DNA from: Tubulanus polymorphus
Lineage: Eukaryota; Nemertea; Palaeonemertea; Tubulaniformes; Tubulanidae
DNA length: 64,000 nucleotides
Assembly: GCF_964204645.1 (NCBI RefSeq)
Contig: NC_134025.1
Span: 30,224,001-30,288,000 of the forward strand
Direction of reading: 5' to 3'
Each line of letters opens with the position of its first letter. Position 1 is the stretch's first letter. The notes beneath the pieces are model-generated. The model made no database searches. It worked only from the letters and a program-made list of their open reading frames with translations, and had not been told where the DNA came from. Shown here in pieces: positions 1-16,914 of the stretch. A program made the translations under genes and the position numbers.

Positions 1-76
1 AAATCAGACGCCCGGTTTACGATTACGATTTATTTACACTCCAACCATTTCCATGGTATATGGAGGAAACCCCCGG

Positions 77-230
77 TTTGACCGTCAAGTACTGCCCCTA
101 TACATATCGTTGACGGCGAATGTGTGAACTAACTTACTTCTCACATGCCACAGTAAGAATATTGGGCTGTCAAATTAGTTCACATATTCGCCGTCTATGT
201 TATATGTAGCGGCAGCACCTAACGGTCAAA
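77..230. repeat. Palindromic MITE-like element, family A (GACCGTCA ends)
   Basis: The two ends are inverted copies of each other over about 56 bases. The left end starts TTTGACCGTCAAGTACTGCC and the right end, reverse-complemented, starts TTTGACCGTTAGGTGCTGCC. Both arms run on to GACGGCGAAT and TGTGAACTAA, with a short centre holding TGCCACAGTAAGAATA. There is no coding content. Partial relatives lie near 23.46 kb and 28.53 kb. This is most simply a non-autonomous DNA transposon. I could not find a clean target-site duplication, so the superfamily is open. Confidence 0.7.
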
Positions 231-2752
231 ATTTTGACGCATTTGGCGGCGCGGGTCGGGACTCTCGCACTGCAGAACTAAATTTCAAATATTGATCCGG
301 CTAATAATGCCCCAAACGCCCCGATTCTGCTGCCCATGCTATGGCAACAGAGACTGTAGTCCCTGCAAAAATTCAAGAGAGCACTCTGCTGCATTTGCAA
401 GCTCAACTGAGGATTGTCAATTTCTGCAGCATTGGGCACGAGAGAGCTGCTGCGATATGGATGCCCTGATGTGGATATTCTCGGAGCTACCCATTTCTCC
501 GCCATTGCGAAAAATCTTCGTTCGGTTCTGTACTAGTTTTAATCCTGCGGGCGGTTTTTCTTTAAATACGATCTGATACAATACTGATTAGCGCTCGATT
601 AGCGCGTGACAGTATTCAGGTATCGACAGAACCGGGTATCTGGAACCGAGATTTGTAATTCGATAGATTGTGTCAATCACGAGAGGTGCAAGTCTGCACA
701 ATTCTACCCAGAAGCCAGAAATGATGTGGGGGGCTGAGATGATGAATCGGGCCGAGTTTACAAACGAATAAATGAAGTCGACATGGTCGAAGATATCCGA
801 AACATTGATTCAGAAATCTTAAATTTCACTTCCTCTTATTGGCTCCAGATGATCTTCAGACTGTCCACAGCCTGCACCTGGTTCTCCCATTAACCCTTCT
901 ACAATACATTGAAATAAATCACAACTGTAAATATATGGAATTTGAAAGTTGAACACAAGGAGTTTAAGTGGTGGAGAACGTGTCTCCTCAGTGATTGTGC
1001 TGATTCAGATGATGAAATAATGATGTTGGTTGCGGTTGAATGAATCTATGGTAAGTGCAGTATTCTTACGATTCATTAACTGTTTTTCTTTTGCCCTAAG
1101 CAGAAAAACGAATTGTTGAAAAATCAGTAAGGATTGAAGTAGGCCTATTGCCATCATGAGTCGCGCATTCGTCAATGTATTCACGTTATAATTGTTAAGG
1201 AAGAACATAAATTCGGGTTTCGCGTACTTAATGGTCCTATTTGATTGCTCAGAATTCAAAAAGGCTTTGCTCAAAAAATGTTATTGACAGGAAGTCGCCC
1301 CAGGTCCTATATTTAAAAAAAATGAAAAATAAATGACAATTTTTTTTTAAACATCAAAAAAATTAAACTGCTATTGGGGAAGGGGTCTGACATAAAGTTG
1401 AATAAAATGAATTAAATGAAAACGAATGTTTTGGCCACTGACTATGAAAAATATAGATGTTACTTAATGTAATTCCACAGGATTTCACAGAGCATATTAA
1501 ACAATTTCCAGGGCATGTTTGGAAAAGGGTAGATTCGCTGTTAAGCCCTTACAAAAGAAAAGTTTTCTCTTTCAAGGGCACTTCGAAAAAGGCAATTCAT
1601 CACTTTTGAGGGGGCAGTTTTTAAACGTGAAAAAAAGTGAAAATGGGCTCATACCAGCCTGGACAATATCGCATCTTAAAATCACTGTTTACCTGGAGCT
1701 TATACCCCAGTGTTGAGTCATGAAATAGTACATAGAAATATAATAACACTGGATTGTTGTTTTACTTTTTGACTTGGGGGAGGGGGGCGTAGGGGCCATT
1801 AATTAGCCTTTTGCCTTATGTAAAATTCGAAAAATAACACCTCTTTGATGTGATGATAGATCGTTAGTAGAATGTAGTCAATATTGATATAAATACTAAG
1901 TCTGTGTGTGTTTATTATATGTGGGCACTGATAATGCGAGGAGTCAGTTAAAAATAGCTACATCAAGATAATGAATATGATGTTTTGTTTAATATCGCAT
2001 CTCGGTTAAAAGACACTCCTTTCTTCTTCACGAATGACGAACCACCACCTCAAAACAGATTTCCTCCGAAGGCCAAAAAAACGCTGTAATAACCGCAATG
2101 TCACAGCAACATCAATTAATTTAGCTTCTGATTTCGTCATCAATTTCATCACCATAAATGGAGACTTTCAGAATAGATGACTTGAGAGCATTGTAATTAA
2201 TTATGTGTAGGCTTTTGGTTTATATATAAAAGATAAATATTTTGTTGTGTTTTGTCGTGTGTGCTGGTGCAGGTTCACAGAAGGGAACATAACTTGCTTT
2301 AGTTTAGGTATGTTTAGGGAATAATCTTAGTCAGCATTGTTAACATATATTGGTAGAAATTTGAACTGTAGATATCTAAATTCAGATGCTTCAAGTCATC
2401 ACAAAAAATGAAGACTTGAAACATTGAATCTGAATCAATATTTCTTTTCTAATTTTGGATTTTTGAAACTGTATCAAATATTTCGGAAGAATGCAACTTG
2501 AGACTTGGAATAAGTGCATTGTTCTACTTACAATAGTTATAGCTTGTGTTTAATAGTTTGTATTGAAGGCATTTTCGGAAATATATTTTAAATGTTTTTC
2601 CTGAAGTGTTTCCGTAATATATTTACACTTGACATTTGAAAATCAATCGGATGGTCATACTTGCTTAATGGAGCTAAATATAAGAATCTTAAAAAAATTC
2701 TCATTTCGTGAAGAACTTGTAGCGATACTAATTGTCTCTTCATCATTTTGCA
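231..2752. other. Intergenic region, no supported gene
   Basis: Mostly AT-rich sequence with short chance ORFs. Overlapping ORFs on both strands at 278-576 match nothing I recognise and have no splice or start context. A G-rich tract lies near 1785-1795. I see no RNA gene. The last part, up to the 3' splice site at 2752-2753, probably holds the promoter and untranslated leader of the Regnase gene. Confidence 0.55.
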
Positions 2753-2809
2753 GCGCTGATATATGTTGATCGTATATGAGTGAGGAGTGTAAGATAGTGA
2801 TGGCCTGTC

Positions 2810-6714
<3,905 letters not shown>

Positions 6715-6830
6715 GGGCATCGTTTTACTTAGTAAATCGAATTAGAAGTACAAATTTGGAATCAAAAATAGAAATGACTTCAGCAATGTGTTGACTAAAC
6801 TGTGTTCAACTGTAGTTTGAAATTCACAGT

Positions 6831-6836
6831 AATAAA
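6831..6836 (+). promoter_or_regulatory. Poly(A) signal for Regnase
   Basis: AATAAA lies 117 bp past the stop at 6714. Other AATAAA hexamers downstream (for example near 7713) could give longer 3' ends. Confidence 0.5.
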
Positions 6837-6915
6837 TCATCATGTTTAAAGTGTAATCTCTTCCCCCATCAGTGTTTTAATTGTTGTGATTTATGTATTG
6901 AAAGTTATTCAATTC

Positions 6916-6941
6916 GATGATGATGATGATGATGATGATGA
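6916..6941 (+). repeat. (GAT)n microsatellite
   Basis: Eight to nine perfect GAT units in the Regnase 3' region. Confidence 0.95.
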
Positions 6942-9145
6942 ATGTCAGAATTTTCATCCAATCCTAAAAAACTAGTCTTTAATGAATATAAACTTGTGTA
7001 TATGTAGTTTAATGTAGTAGTATCGCGTCATTGTAGTTTTCAATGTAATTGACATTAAAAAAAAAACTATTTTTCTTGTATTCTAATCTGTTTTAATCTC
7101 TGGTGATTTTCAGGTTATTATAGAAATGGCTTAATAAGATTAAAACTCCATTATTTGGAGTATAAAGAGTTGTAAATCTAATTATATATATACATATATA
7201 TTATATATTTGAAATGTCTCAAGTTAGGGCTATTTCTTTTCATGTAGTTATTAGAGTTCATACTAAACTTTTGTCTCTTCCGAGTTGAGAATCTCTGAAG
7301 TTACTGTTATTTACGTATTAGCTTTTTTTTGTTGTCAAATTATGTAAGATTCCTTCATAAAAAGTCATCAAATTTGGTAAACATTTCCTTGTGGATCAGG
7401 GTTTAAAACAATTATTGTCTGAAGGTCTTAATTATCTTCTCTCGAAGTTCTCAACTGTCTTTAAGTAACCGTGAAAACGGTTTTTTCATTTTTTCAGCTG
7501 GCTACTGGCTAGTCACTTCTTTCATGTAAAGTTAGTTCGTTTAATTAGTTTTCAATGAAACTTTCATCAGCAGGACTGACTTTATTCAATCAAGAAATCA
7601 ATCAAGTTATGAAGCAAACATATGTCCAGTAAGGACATGAAGTTGTATAAGTGAATGTATCTGATACATTATGTCTGTATTTATATGTATAAATTCATTA
7701 TCAGTAGATGTAAAAATAAAGCTGGTTCCGATATCAAATTATTGGGCGATAAATCAATAGATTCTAATTGTTCTTATTCAGTCAATATACTGTTGGCCTA
7801 TGTCTGTACTCTGCATGCAACCACTCAGACAATAGGACTGCCTGTATATCAGCACCTTACGCGAAGGTCGAGGTATTATAGGTAAGATCAAATTAGTTCA
7901 ACGCATCTCAAACACTGTAGAGTACAGTCGTCTCGCGCTAGGGTGAGCTTTGGTGGGATTAGACGGATAAAGTAAACAATGGAAGCCCTGAGACGACATG
8001 TTGAGTTCGAAAGTTCACAAGCTTATGCTGCAATACGTCCATAAAGACATAGAGAGAGAGAGACATAGATGCACTAACGAAAATAAAACATTGTTTAAAA
8101 ATGTATCAATTTATTCAGATGACCACGATAATGATGCAGTATACATATTACAATTAATGAATGTCCCGTCTATAAGATCTACTGAAATATACACTACTAG
8201 TAGCAAATACAAGCCCCCTGACTGTTATTCGTTGAAGACTTGAAAATTCATTTTAACAATAAAACAAAATACAGAGTAGACAAAAACAATCCATGATTAC
8301 ACAACAAACACATGGTACAAGTCACAAAATCAGTAGACTCCACTCAAGTCGGGTCATTCCAGATAAAATCGATTTGGACATAATTCATATACAAAATCAG
8401 AAAAATATTTCAACAGTTTCTGTTTGAGTAAACGGTTATTGCCGATTCTAATGGTTATCGATCCGACTTAGAGTAGAATTCACTGTTGTATGTTATTTCA
8501 TTAACGAGAAACAATGACGAGATTCCTATATACACACTTCAAGATTCTATTGTTTGATTCTATAAATGCAATTATTCTATTAATCTTACTAAATGCAATC
8601 AGCATTTATTGTTCATCAGGACACAACGATAAATATCCATCATTAATTATAGATACAAAATTACCGAAATATTTCACTTTTAAATCAGTCGATTTCTAAC
8701 CTGAATTCCAACCCGAAAACTGCTCTAACAGAAAATAAACGACTGGATTTACTCAATAAAATATCGGATATAGATATCACAATTTACACAACAAATAACT
8801 AACTCATCCTAAACTAAGAACAAGGGATAATTGACACATGATCAGCTCTGTAAGGGCTGAATACAAGTGGAATGATTTGAGAGGAATGATTTTTGACAGA
8901 TATAAGACGAGGGTCACTTACACAGTCAAGGCTTAAAGTTCAGACTAACACCATTTGAGTTTTATAGCCAGTCTAACAACTTAAGACTTGTCTCAGGATT
9001 TAAGGTCATTTTTAGACTCACAACTGCGTAACTGGATGTATTTTTCATGCAATCAATACAAACAATTGTCACCAATCTTATCAAAATATACATTTATCAC
9101 ATTATGCTTTCTACATGTCGTCGCACTAAACACACATAGTCCCGA

Positions 9146-12100
9146 TCACAAACATTTAGCTAAAATATCTTTAAGTAAGCTCGCGACATCGGTTGAGTTA
9201 TCTTCATCGCCTGAAATTAAAAACATGAATTAGTAAATATGTTTTAATCCTACATTTACAAACTCGGGGCTAATTTCACAAATAGCGGAATTATGATTAG
9301 TTTCTTATGGCAACCTTTTATATGACTTCAAAAAAAGGTGAGTTTGTTGTAATGAGCATTGTGAAACCAGACCCAGCACTTATTATCACACGGAGATATC
9401 AAATTATTTGTTTGGTGATATACATCATTTATCTGAAGTTTTCGTTATTTCATTTTAACGTACCTTCAGTTCGACCAGTGATGTCTTGTTCTAATCTTAA
9501 TTTACTCTCCTGACATTTCAACATTCCTTCTTCGATTGAATTTTTACTGATAATCCTGATAACAGTCACTTCACTACAAAATACAAATACTCAATTCAAT
9601 AAAATTCAATAACAGGAAGAATTTGAGTCGTACGATGAGGAATGTTAACTGACCGAGTTTGTCCGACCCTGTGACAACGATCTTCTGCTTGTTTATCGTT
9701 GTACGGATTGTAATCAATATCGTGAAGAATGACGGTGTTGGCAGACGTCAAATTGATTCCTAAACCACCGGCTCGAGTCGACAACAAAAATATAAATATT
9801 TCCGCGTCGTTGTTATAATCATCAATCAGCTTCAATCTGAAATAGAATTATCATTCATCAGTTGTTAATTAGTTTCAGGAATGTACGCAGAAGGTACAGC
9901 CATTGATATTCCTTTGCCACGGATAATCTAGACTGTAAAGCATTCTACTATGTTGACAATCACATTTCCTTGATAATTATGCTCCTTGTAAGCTGCTGCT
10001 GTTTGGCTCACTACCCTTAAAGTCTTGTTTGATTTACTTACTCCATACACACCCTAAATCCTAAGTTTCGGTATAAGAAACCCTTTTTTACAATCTTACA
10101 GCGCATACTCGCCTCAGACAGATGATTGAAAACGTACCGTTCACTAACAGGTGTTGAACCGTCCAAACGACAGAATTTATAACCTCTAGCATTCAGATAT
10201 TCCTCCATAATATCCATCATCATCGTGAACTGACTGAATATTAACACTCGATCACCCTACAATACAGTTCATCATACATTCATAGGATTTACAGTAAAAC
10301 TGTCATAAAATATAAAATTTTTCATTCATATTCTACTCACATTTTCTTTCAAACCCGGAAGAAGTTCGTCAAATTTTTCAAATTTACCCGAACGGCAGAT
10401 TACATCAGGAGTCAAACAGTATTTATTGATGCACTAAAAAATAGATCATCACATTCAAATATAATGTTTTATTAAAACAGTGGTTTATATTTACGCAGAT
10501 CTACAGAACAGTGTAAACTGTACCTTGTACGCTTTACAAGTTTTATGGATTTCAAAATCGGACATCACTTCAAAATCCTCCAGTATATAATCTTCATTAG
10601 CATCGTAATGGCCCGGATCCTTTTAAATACAATTAACAAAATACTTAAATCAGGGCCTACACTCGCTCTTCAGGACTCAGTTCCACAGTTCTGAGTTAGA
10701 GTTAACTCTGAGTTAAAGTTAGTTCATTTTCAATGAGTTAACTCAGAGTCAAATCTTAACTCAGAACTGTGGAACTGGACACAGTTGGTTAAAGTTAACC
10801 TTTGGATAACTGATATTTTATTCCGAGCCTAGTTCCAGTCAGCTAATGGTTAAATTCACAAGTGTGGAACTGGATCCTCAGTTCAGAGTTAACTCACAAC
10901 TGTGGAACTGTTCATATTCAAGAATCATATTTTTTCTCAAAACAGTATAACAGGGTCCTGCTGCACTGTTCAGTTTAGAACTTACCCGTCTTTTCAACAT
11001 TTTCGCCATTTCTCTCAGTTTTTCACGCGTATACTGCGTTCTCTGTAGTAACGAATGATTCGCCCATTTCCTCAACTGCATCACGATATGATTCGTGTTT
11101 TGCGAAACGTCTCCTTCCCGTTTTTCGCGATATTGTTTTGAAACGCTTTCCACGAGATCGTCGTATCCTTGTCTCTGTTCGGCGGTCATCGGACAATGAA
11201 GGATCTGTTCGATTTTTGACGGTAATTGTTGTAGCACCTAAAATAGCATTATCGACTTCCATTAGTTTTCCAGGCTTTTTGGTAAAATTTATCAAATTCC
11301 CCGAGTTGTCCCTGATTTTTGGGAAATCGACAGTTTACGAACCTGCGTTTTGAGTCGTCGTAAAACAAATGGATGCATGATTCTCTTCGCGTGTTCAATT
11401 CTTTCTCTTTCGTAATTACCTCGAGATTGATCGTTAGTCGTCGTTCCTCGCTACAATATTCAAATCAAACATTAAATTTCTAAATGCCTATTTCTCAAAA
11501 TTTAAGGAAAATTCTCAAAATTTAAAAGCATCATCGATTTAGAATGAGTTCTTAAGGAATCAAGGAATTTTAGACCTCTGTTATCTATATTCTATACTTA
11601 CTGAAAACATTGAGAATATTTTCGGCAACTGGTCGCCCATACTGCGAAACATTTGTGGCATAACGAACGCGAGTAAAGACATCAGTTCAACGAGATTGTT
11701 TTGTAGCGGGGTTCCAGTCAGTAACAACCTTCTTCTGATCTGTAAAACCAGAAATAGAAATATGCGTAAATCAAAAATCTACTGGGAATGATTTCACATT
11801 TGACTATCGGTTAAAACATTGGAAATGGATTGATTTTAACGCGCTAACTTAATTGAGGTCTTGGGTCTAGACACACTATCAGTAAGAAGTAAGAATTACC
11901 TTAATTTTCATCAGATTTTTATATCTCAGTGAAACCATGTTTTTCAACATGTGAGCTTCGTCTAAAACGCCGAAATGGAACTCGTATTTTTTAAACATGA
12001 CGCGATCGTCCACGTTACCGGTCGCCATCTGATACGTCGTCAGAATCACGTTTATCGTTTCGAAATTATCTTCGTAAATTGATTGTCTGATTCCAATTCG

Positions 12101-15100
12101 TTCCTCTTGACTACCGTAATACATGATTACTTTTAGATCAGGGCACCATCGATGAAGTTCCCGCGACCAATTCTCTGAAATATTATAAAATTCACGTTTA
12201 TTTCATTAAACATCATCCACAATTTCTGCATAATTGGATTGTTGTTGCGGATATCCGTGAACCGTGAGAACCATGCCAGCTTACCGAGAGTAGAAGATGG
12301 TACTATGATCAAATGCGGACCTTTTTCACCGATCTCGAGTAAATGCGCCAGAAACGATATCGCTTGAATTGTTTTACCCAAACCCTAAAAACAAAACAAA
12401 ATTTACAGCTTTCGAACACATTCTGCAAAAAAAATAAACGGTTTTCATGATTGGAAATAAAATATTTTACCATTTCATCGGCTAAAATTCCATTCAGTTC
12501 TTTTCTATTCATCAATGCTAGCCAATTCAATCCTATCATCTGATACGGTTTAAGAGTTAATCTGCAATCAAATCATATTGAATCAATTCATTTTCAATTG
12601 TTTGATTCCATCCACACTTACGCAAATATCAATCTGCAACCTACACCCCTCACACATCAATTTAAACATTTTCATTATCTTCCAATTTTTCAATTGATCC
12701 CCCCAAACGCCATCTTATCAACTTCACACTGCAGATTGATACCTGTATTAATCAGATTGTAACATACTTAGGGTTAATAAGATTAGGTTGTACGACTATC
12801 TCAGCGTCCTGACCAGCATTCAGCTCTGTTTGATTCATCAGTACACTAACTGCCGATTCGATATCGTTAGAAATTTTCTCGCAAGTTTTCATCAAATTGA
12901 TCACTTCGTTTCGATGTCTGATCATTTGTTTCGCGCCTTCGATGATTGAATGAGACAAAATCTTCACTTGGTTTAATTTCTCTTTCTGAAATGAGTCCAA
13001 ATAATAATGCGTGTAAACTCAGTAACAGAACATCTCACGCTGAAAATGCGGTAGAAATCTTACCAAATCAGTATAATTTTCATAAGGTCTCGCGGCTATG
13101 ATCGCTGCCGCTTTTTTCTTCGAACAATTCGGTAAAGCTCCACATTCTTCCACTGATGATTCATTGAAGAAATCGACGATAATTTTCTGCAAATCGGAGT
13201 CATTTTCTGCTTCGTCCTGTCGATTGTAATTCAAAACGTAAGACTTTCATTTCAAAACGTCGACAGCTCTACCGACTTCAGGGAAAAATCATTTTACCTG
13301 ATCACTGTCATCATCATCACCGGAATCATACTCCTCATCATCGTCCGGAAGTTCACCAGCAAAATGTTCGATCGTTTCTGAAGTTAAAATGAAAGAAATA
13401 GTAACATTTATACGAAGCATTCAAATTCAGTCACAATGATCAGGATTATACTATGGCTCCAGAACCAAAATGGTCTTAAACCTAAGCATTGATTGCGCAA
13501 TAAGCTGTTAATGGGTGTCTGGGTTAATGGGTGTCTTCGATTGAACTTACTATTTTTGCGTAATTCTGAGCTGCTCAATTGACAAGATTTTTTATGTTTT
13601 ACAGCTAACTCATTGAGATCATCAGATTTAAAACCGTTTTGTGCTTTTCTATTTTTCATCGTCGCTTGAAGATCTTTGATACTCCACGCCTTAGAAATAT
13701 CGAGAGAGTCTACGAAAGAAAACGATTGAAATTTCAACCTTTAAGAATATCAACAGGAATGACGAAACTACACACAATTTTAGTCACATTCTTGCCTTTT
13801 TCCTCTTTTTGTAAAGATTCAACTGCTTTATCAACATTATTACCGCACAAAGTAAGAACTTCCTTCAGTTTCTACATCAAAACAATTGACAACTATATTT
13901 GCAGTTTAAAGTAACTACGAATTGAAAATGAGTTTGTAAGAATAATCAATAAATATCTTACATCTTTAGGTAGTTTAGGGTAAGCTCCCATTAAAAATTC
14001 TAATTGACTATCTTCAGTAGATTGTGAATTGTCAGTAGTAGATTGAGGTAGTGTAGATTCAGTAGATTCCTGCGTCGTAACTGGTTCTGTATCGCTTTCA
14101 TCCGAAAGAATCACCCTCGCTCTCTTTCGAGCTGGCGCGCTAATCTTCTCGCTATTTTGACTCGAAGCTGAAAATTGAAAAATCCGATTCATATGGATTT
14201 TCTACAGCGCGCGAACAGTTCGTTCATTTCTATAATTCAGAAATAGAATTACTTTGAACATCGCTGTTCATCATTATAATTTTATCAACGGCGTCTTCGT
14301 AATTGTTAGCCGATCTGGCAGCGCGCTGCAGCAACATTCTCGGTTGAGTCGGGAATAATTCTTGCAATCGATCAATCATTTGTTGCAGTTCATTCGATGT
14401 TAAACACAACCCTATCGTTAGATAGATACGTGACACAAACAGGTGCATGAATCAAACACATTGCACAAATTAAGGTCCCTACAGATCAGTGATTCCTGGA
14501 TATAAGGAGTTTTAAAGAGAAAATTTCATATTTCGAGGAAGCGTCTGCATCACTTTCATATCCTGATTACAGAAGACTCCATCGAAATTGGTACCGTTCA
14601 TCTCGGTTAAAGAAGGTTAAGGGCTCATTCATTTATTACGTACACATTAGGGGAGGGGAGGGGTAAATGTAATTGCGTACTGTAAAGCTTAATGTATATG
14701 AAAAAATGGCCGATTTTGCGCGTACAGAGGGGGTTGAAAAATTCGAATTCTATGATAACGTAATAAATAAATGATCCCTAATTTTGTGATTTTATATGCA
14801 AATATTCATAATTGACAATACTGAACTCAGTTTCTAATTGGGTAACAAAAAGATCCCGCTTCAAAATGTACTGAATTAGGAATGTACAACTTCTGAAGCA
14901 TCTAAATTGCCTATTTCTCAAAATTGAAAGAGTTTTACAGGAGGTTCAGGCACCTTCAAAAGTATTTTCTAATTCGAAGGAGTTTTTATGGAATCATGCA
15001 GTCGTAGGGACCCTAACAAAACACATTTTACCCAATCACCAAAAATCAAGTGGAATTTTATTACGAATTTCAGAATTAGAAAACAACATTTTTTACGTGC

Positions 15101-16149
15101 ACGAGTGAAACATGTTAAACCCTGATTGAATACATGCAAACAAATAGATGATTAGTTTACCCTTAACCTGAACACTAAAATAATACAGAAATCTTACAAG
15201 AATGTACGGCTGGACTGTCATCATCCTTGACATCATTCTTTTCATCTTCATCACTGGAAAAATCTGCTACTTTTCTTTTCACTCGATATCTTTAAAAAAA
15301 AAAAAACAATAAACAGAATTTCGAGGAAAAGTTTCGGGAGGCAAAACAACAATTTCATAATTTCATCTCGATTTTAAAATACCTGGGTAATTTTCTTTGA
15401 CCCTTCGAAAACCAAGGTGATGATTTACTGGTGGTGTTATCATCTGAGTCACTATCATCAATAGGATTCGAGCTTTTACCGATAACATTAGATTTTGTTT
15501 TTAGTATCGGGCTAGTCGGCTGTTGACTTGGTGGTGTTTCTGGAATCATATCAATATCTGTAAAATAAATAGGGCATAGACCTCAGGGTCAACTTTACAA
15601 CAGATTTCACCTTTTAGTTTTTTTAATTAAATTAGATTCATATATTCATTACATGATTGACTTCTTTGTGACTAATATCCTTTTATGTTTCAGGTTAGAC
15701 TAAAGGTCAAGGTTTTAATCATGTGGCCCTATTCATCAATTTCTAGAAACCTGTCTACGGTTTAGTTTCAGAATTGGATATTTTCACAAACCATTTAGCA
15801 AGAGTACGAAGGTCATTTTACTTTCAGATTTTTTGGTAGAAGCCGGACGCGAGGACGGGATGGCGTTTGTCAAAGCGTTCCACTCACAACTAATAAAGCC
15901 TAGGCCACTATTTCTAAAGATAATTCGTCAAATGATATTACCAATTGAAGGATTTGGTGAATTTGCACCATTCTGAATTCTGTTGTCAATTTCATCAGTT
16001 CCATTACAATGATTGGTTCCGTTGGCGTGGTTAGAGGCAGTGCCGCCGCTGCTACTGCTGGTTGATGGTGCATCCTCTGCCGAACTGTCTTTTTTCAGGC
16101 TAGTTTTTGGTACAAAACGGTATCGTAGTAAACTCTGGATGGAACTCAT
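9146..16149 (-). CDS. SMARCAD1: SMARCAD1-type SWI/SNF-like chromatin remodeller (22 exons)
   Basis: An ATP-dependent DNA translocase that remodels nucleosomes in heterochromatin maintenance and DNA end resection. Exons from the start: 15942-16149, 15383-15557, 15198-15289, 14253-14411, 13962-14167, 13772-13871, 13551-13709, 13298-13377, 13064-13216, 12768-12985, 12471-12561, 12285-12384, 11900-12174, 11602-11739, 11343-11450, 10986-11237, 10524-10619, 10341-10433, 10138-10256, 9654-9836, 9464-9573 and 9146-9210. They give 1059 residues, close to the human 1026. Visible parts are two CUE domains ([14 protein letters not shown], then [13 protein letters not shown]), Walker A (ADEMGLGKT), a DEAH box ([10 protein letters not shown]; human has DEGH), helicase motif VI ([11 protein letters not shown]) and a conserved acidic C-terminal tail ending about ten residues after SLLKDIL. 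The exon 6/7 junction is the least sure: donor GTAGTT was picked to keep frame. Confidence 0.95.
10670..10912. repeat. Cluster of ACCCAGTTCCACAG elements, family C
   Basis: In a SMARCAD1 intron. The stretch 10676-10781 is a palindrome: CAGTTCCACAGTTCTGAGTT at one end and AACTCAGAACTGTGGAACTG at the other, around GAGTTAACTC motifs. Degenerate copies follow to 10912 (AGTTCCAGTC, GTGTGGAACTGGATCC, CTCACAACTGTGGAACTG). This is the most numerous repeat family in the window. Confidence 0.8.
11264..11335 (-). repeat. CTGGAAA/CAGGGAA dispersed repeat, family E
   Basis: On the minus strand this reads ATCAGGGACAACTCGGGGAA, then TTTGATAAATTT and GCCTGGAAAA. The same words recur at 18.49, 41.95, 46.11 and 61.09 kb, some in opposite orientation. 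The copy abuts a SMARCAD1 exon. The class is unknown. Confidence 0.5.
14474..15012. mobile_element. Element with GGTCCCTAC inverted ends, family F
   Basis: The left end AAGGTCCCTACAGATCAGTG and the right end, reverse-complemented, GGGTCCCTACGACTGCATGA share GGTCCCTAC, TGATTCC and AAGGAGTTTT-like words. The body is about 520 bp and non-coding, inside a SMARCAD1 intron. The flanks are TTA and TAA, so a target duplication is not clear. A left-end fragment recurs at 19369-19430 beside a SINE. Confidence 0.55.
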
Positions 16150-16617
16150 GTTTCTGAAGAAATAACAAATTAATTCTTTATCTAAACGAAAAACACACAG
16201 ACTAAAAAGACTTGACTGTCAGTGATTGAATGAAGTTTAATACATTCTATATTTTATGAAGATTCCGTGAAGATTTTTCACGCAGAAATATAAAAAAGTG
16301 AAATGAGTTTTTATAACCGTACTGTTGTTTTATCCTTTCACTAATTGAGCAGTTAGTGATAATTTAGAGCGAGGAGACAGAGAGATGATAATTACACGAG
16401 TTCGCGCAATAACATCAACACCAGCCTGTAGCGCCACCCAGTACTCGCTTGCCTGATACAAACCCCAACACCACTATACTCACGTGCCACAGCGTTTCCA
16501 TAATCCCATATCGACCCCGCTGACGGGGCCGGACCGAGTTGGCATTGAAATAATTAAAGGGAACTTATATCAAAATACGCTGTTATTATATTGACAAAAA
16601 CGGATTATCGTAAAACC

Positions 16618-16800
16618 CACAGTATAGCAGTCGCAATCCCCACTACTACTGATTTTGATTAACACCAGAATAGCGCTCACCGAGTCTCCACTCACTCCCA
16701 CACAGTAAACAGGCAGTCTATCCCCACTCAGTACTCCCACAATAGCGGTCTATCCCCACTCCCCCAGTATAGCAGTCGCAATCCCCACTCACTCTCAATC
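16618..16800 (+). repeat. Cryptic minisatellite (AGTATAGCAGTCGCAATCCC)
   Basis: Irregular repeats of CAGTATAGCAGTCGCAATCC, then CCACT, at about 16620 and 16766, with AGTCTATCCCCACTC and GGTCTATCCCCACTC between. It lies upstream of SMARCAD1, about 0.5 kb from the start codon. Confidence 0.65.
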
Positions 16801-16854
16801 CCTACAGATTCAGAAGTCTTTTTGAACATGCCAATATCAGCGAGCGGTTGGTTT

Positions 16855-16914
16855 ATATTCATTGAAATATCACTATTTGGGCCGAAATAGTAGTAAATAT
16901 TTCAATCAATGAAT
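16855..16914. repeat. Imperfect 60-bp hairpin
   Basis: TATTCATTGAAATAT...ACTATTTGGG pairs with CCGAAATAGT...ATATTTCAATCAATGAATA, with small bulges. It could be a solo MITE core. Confidence 0.55.

Larger units (their letters stand above)
6715..9145. other. 3' UTRs and spacer between convergent Regnase and SMARCAD1
   Basis: There is no supported gene. The stretch holds a (GAT)n microsatellite at 6916-6941, AT-rich DNA and low-scoring chance ORFs. It probably holds the 3' UTR of Regnase on the plus strand and of SMARCAD1 on the minus strand. A degenerate copy of the GCTTAAAG...ACTTAAGACTTG repeat sits near 8928-8995. Confidence 0.5.

Noticed and set aside
278-576. A small gene at the start of the window
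   Set aside because: Overlapping frames on both strands, no recognisable domain, no splice or poly(A) context.
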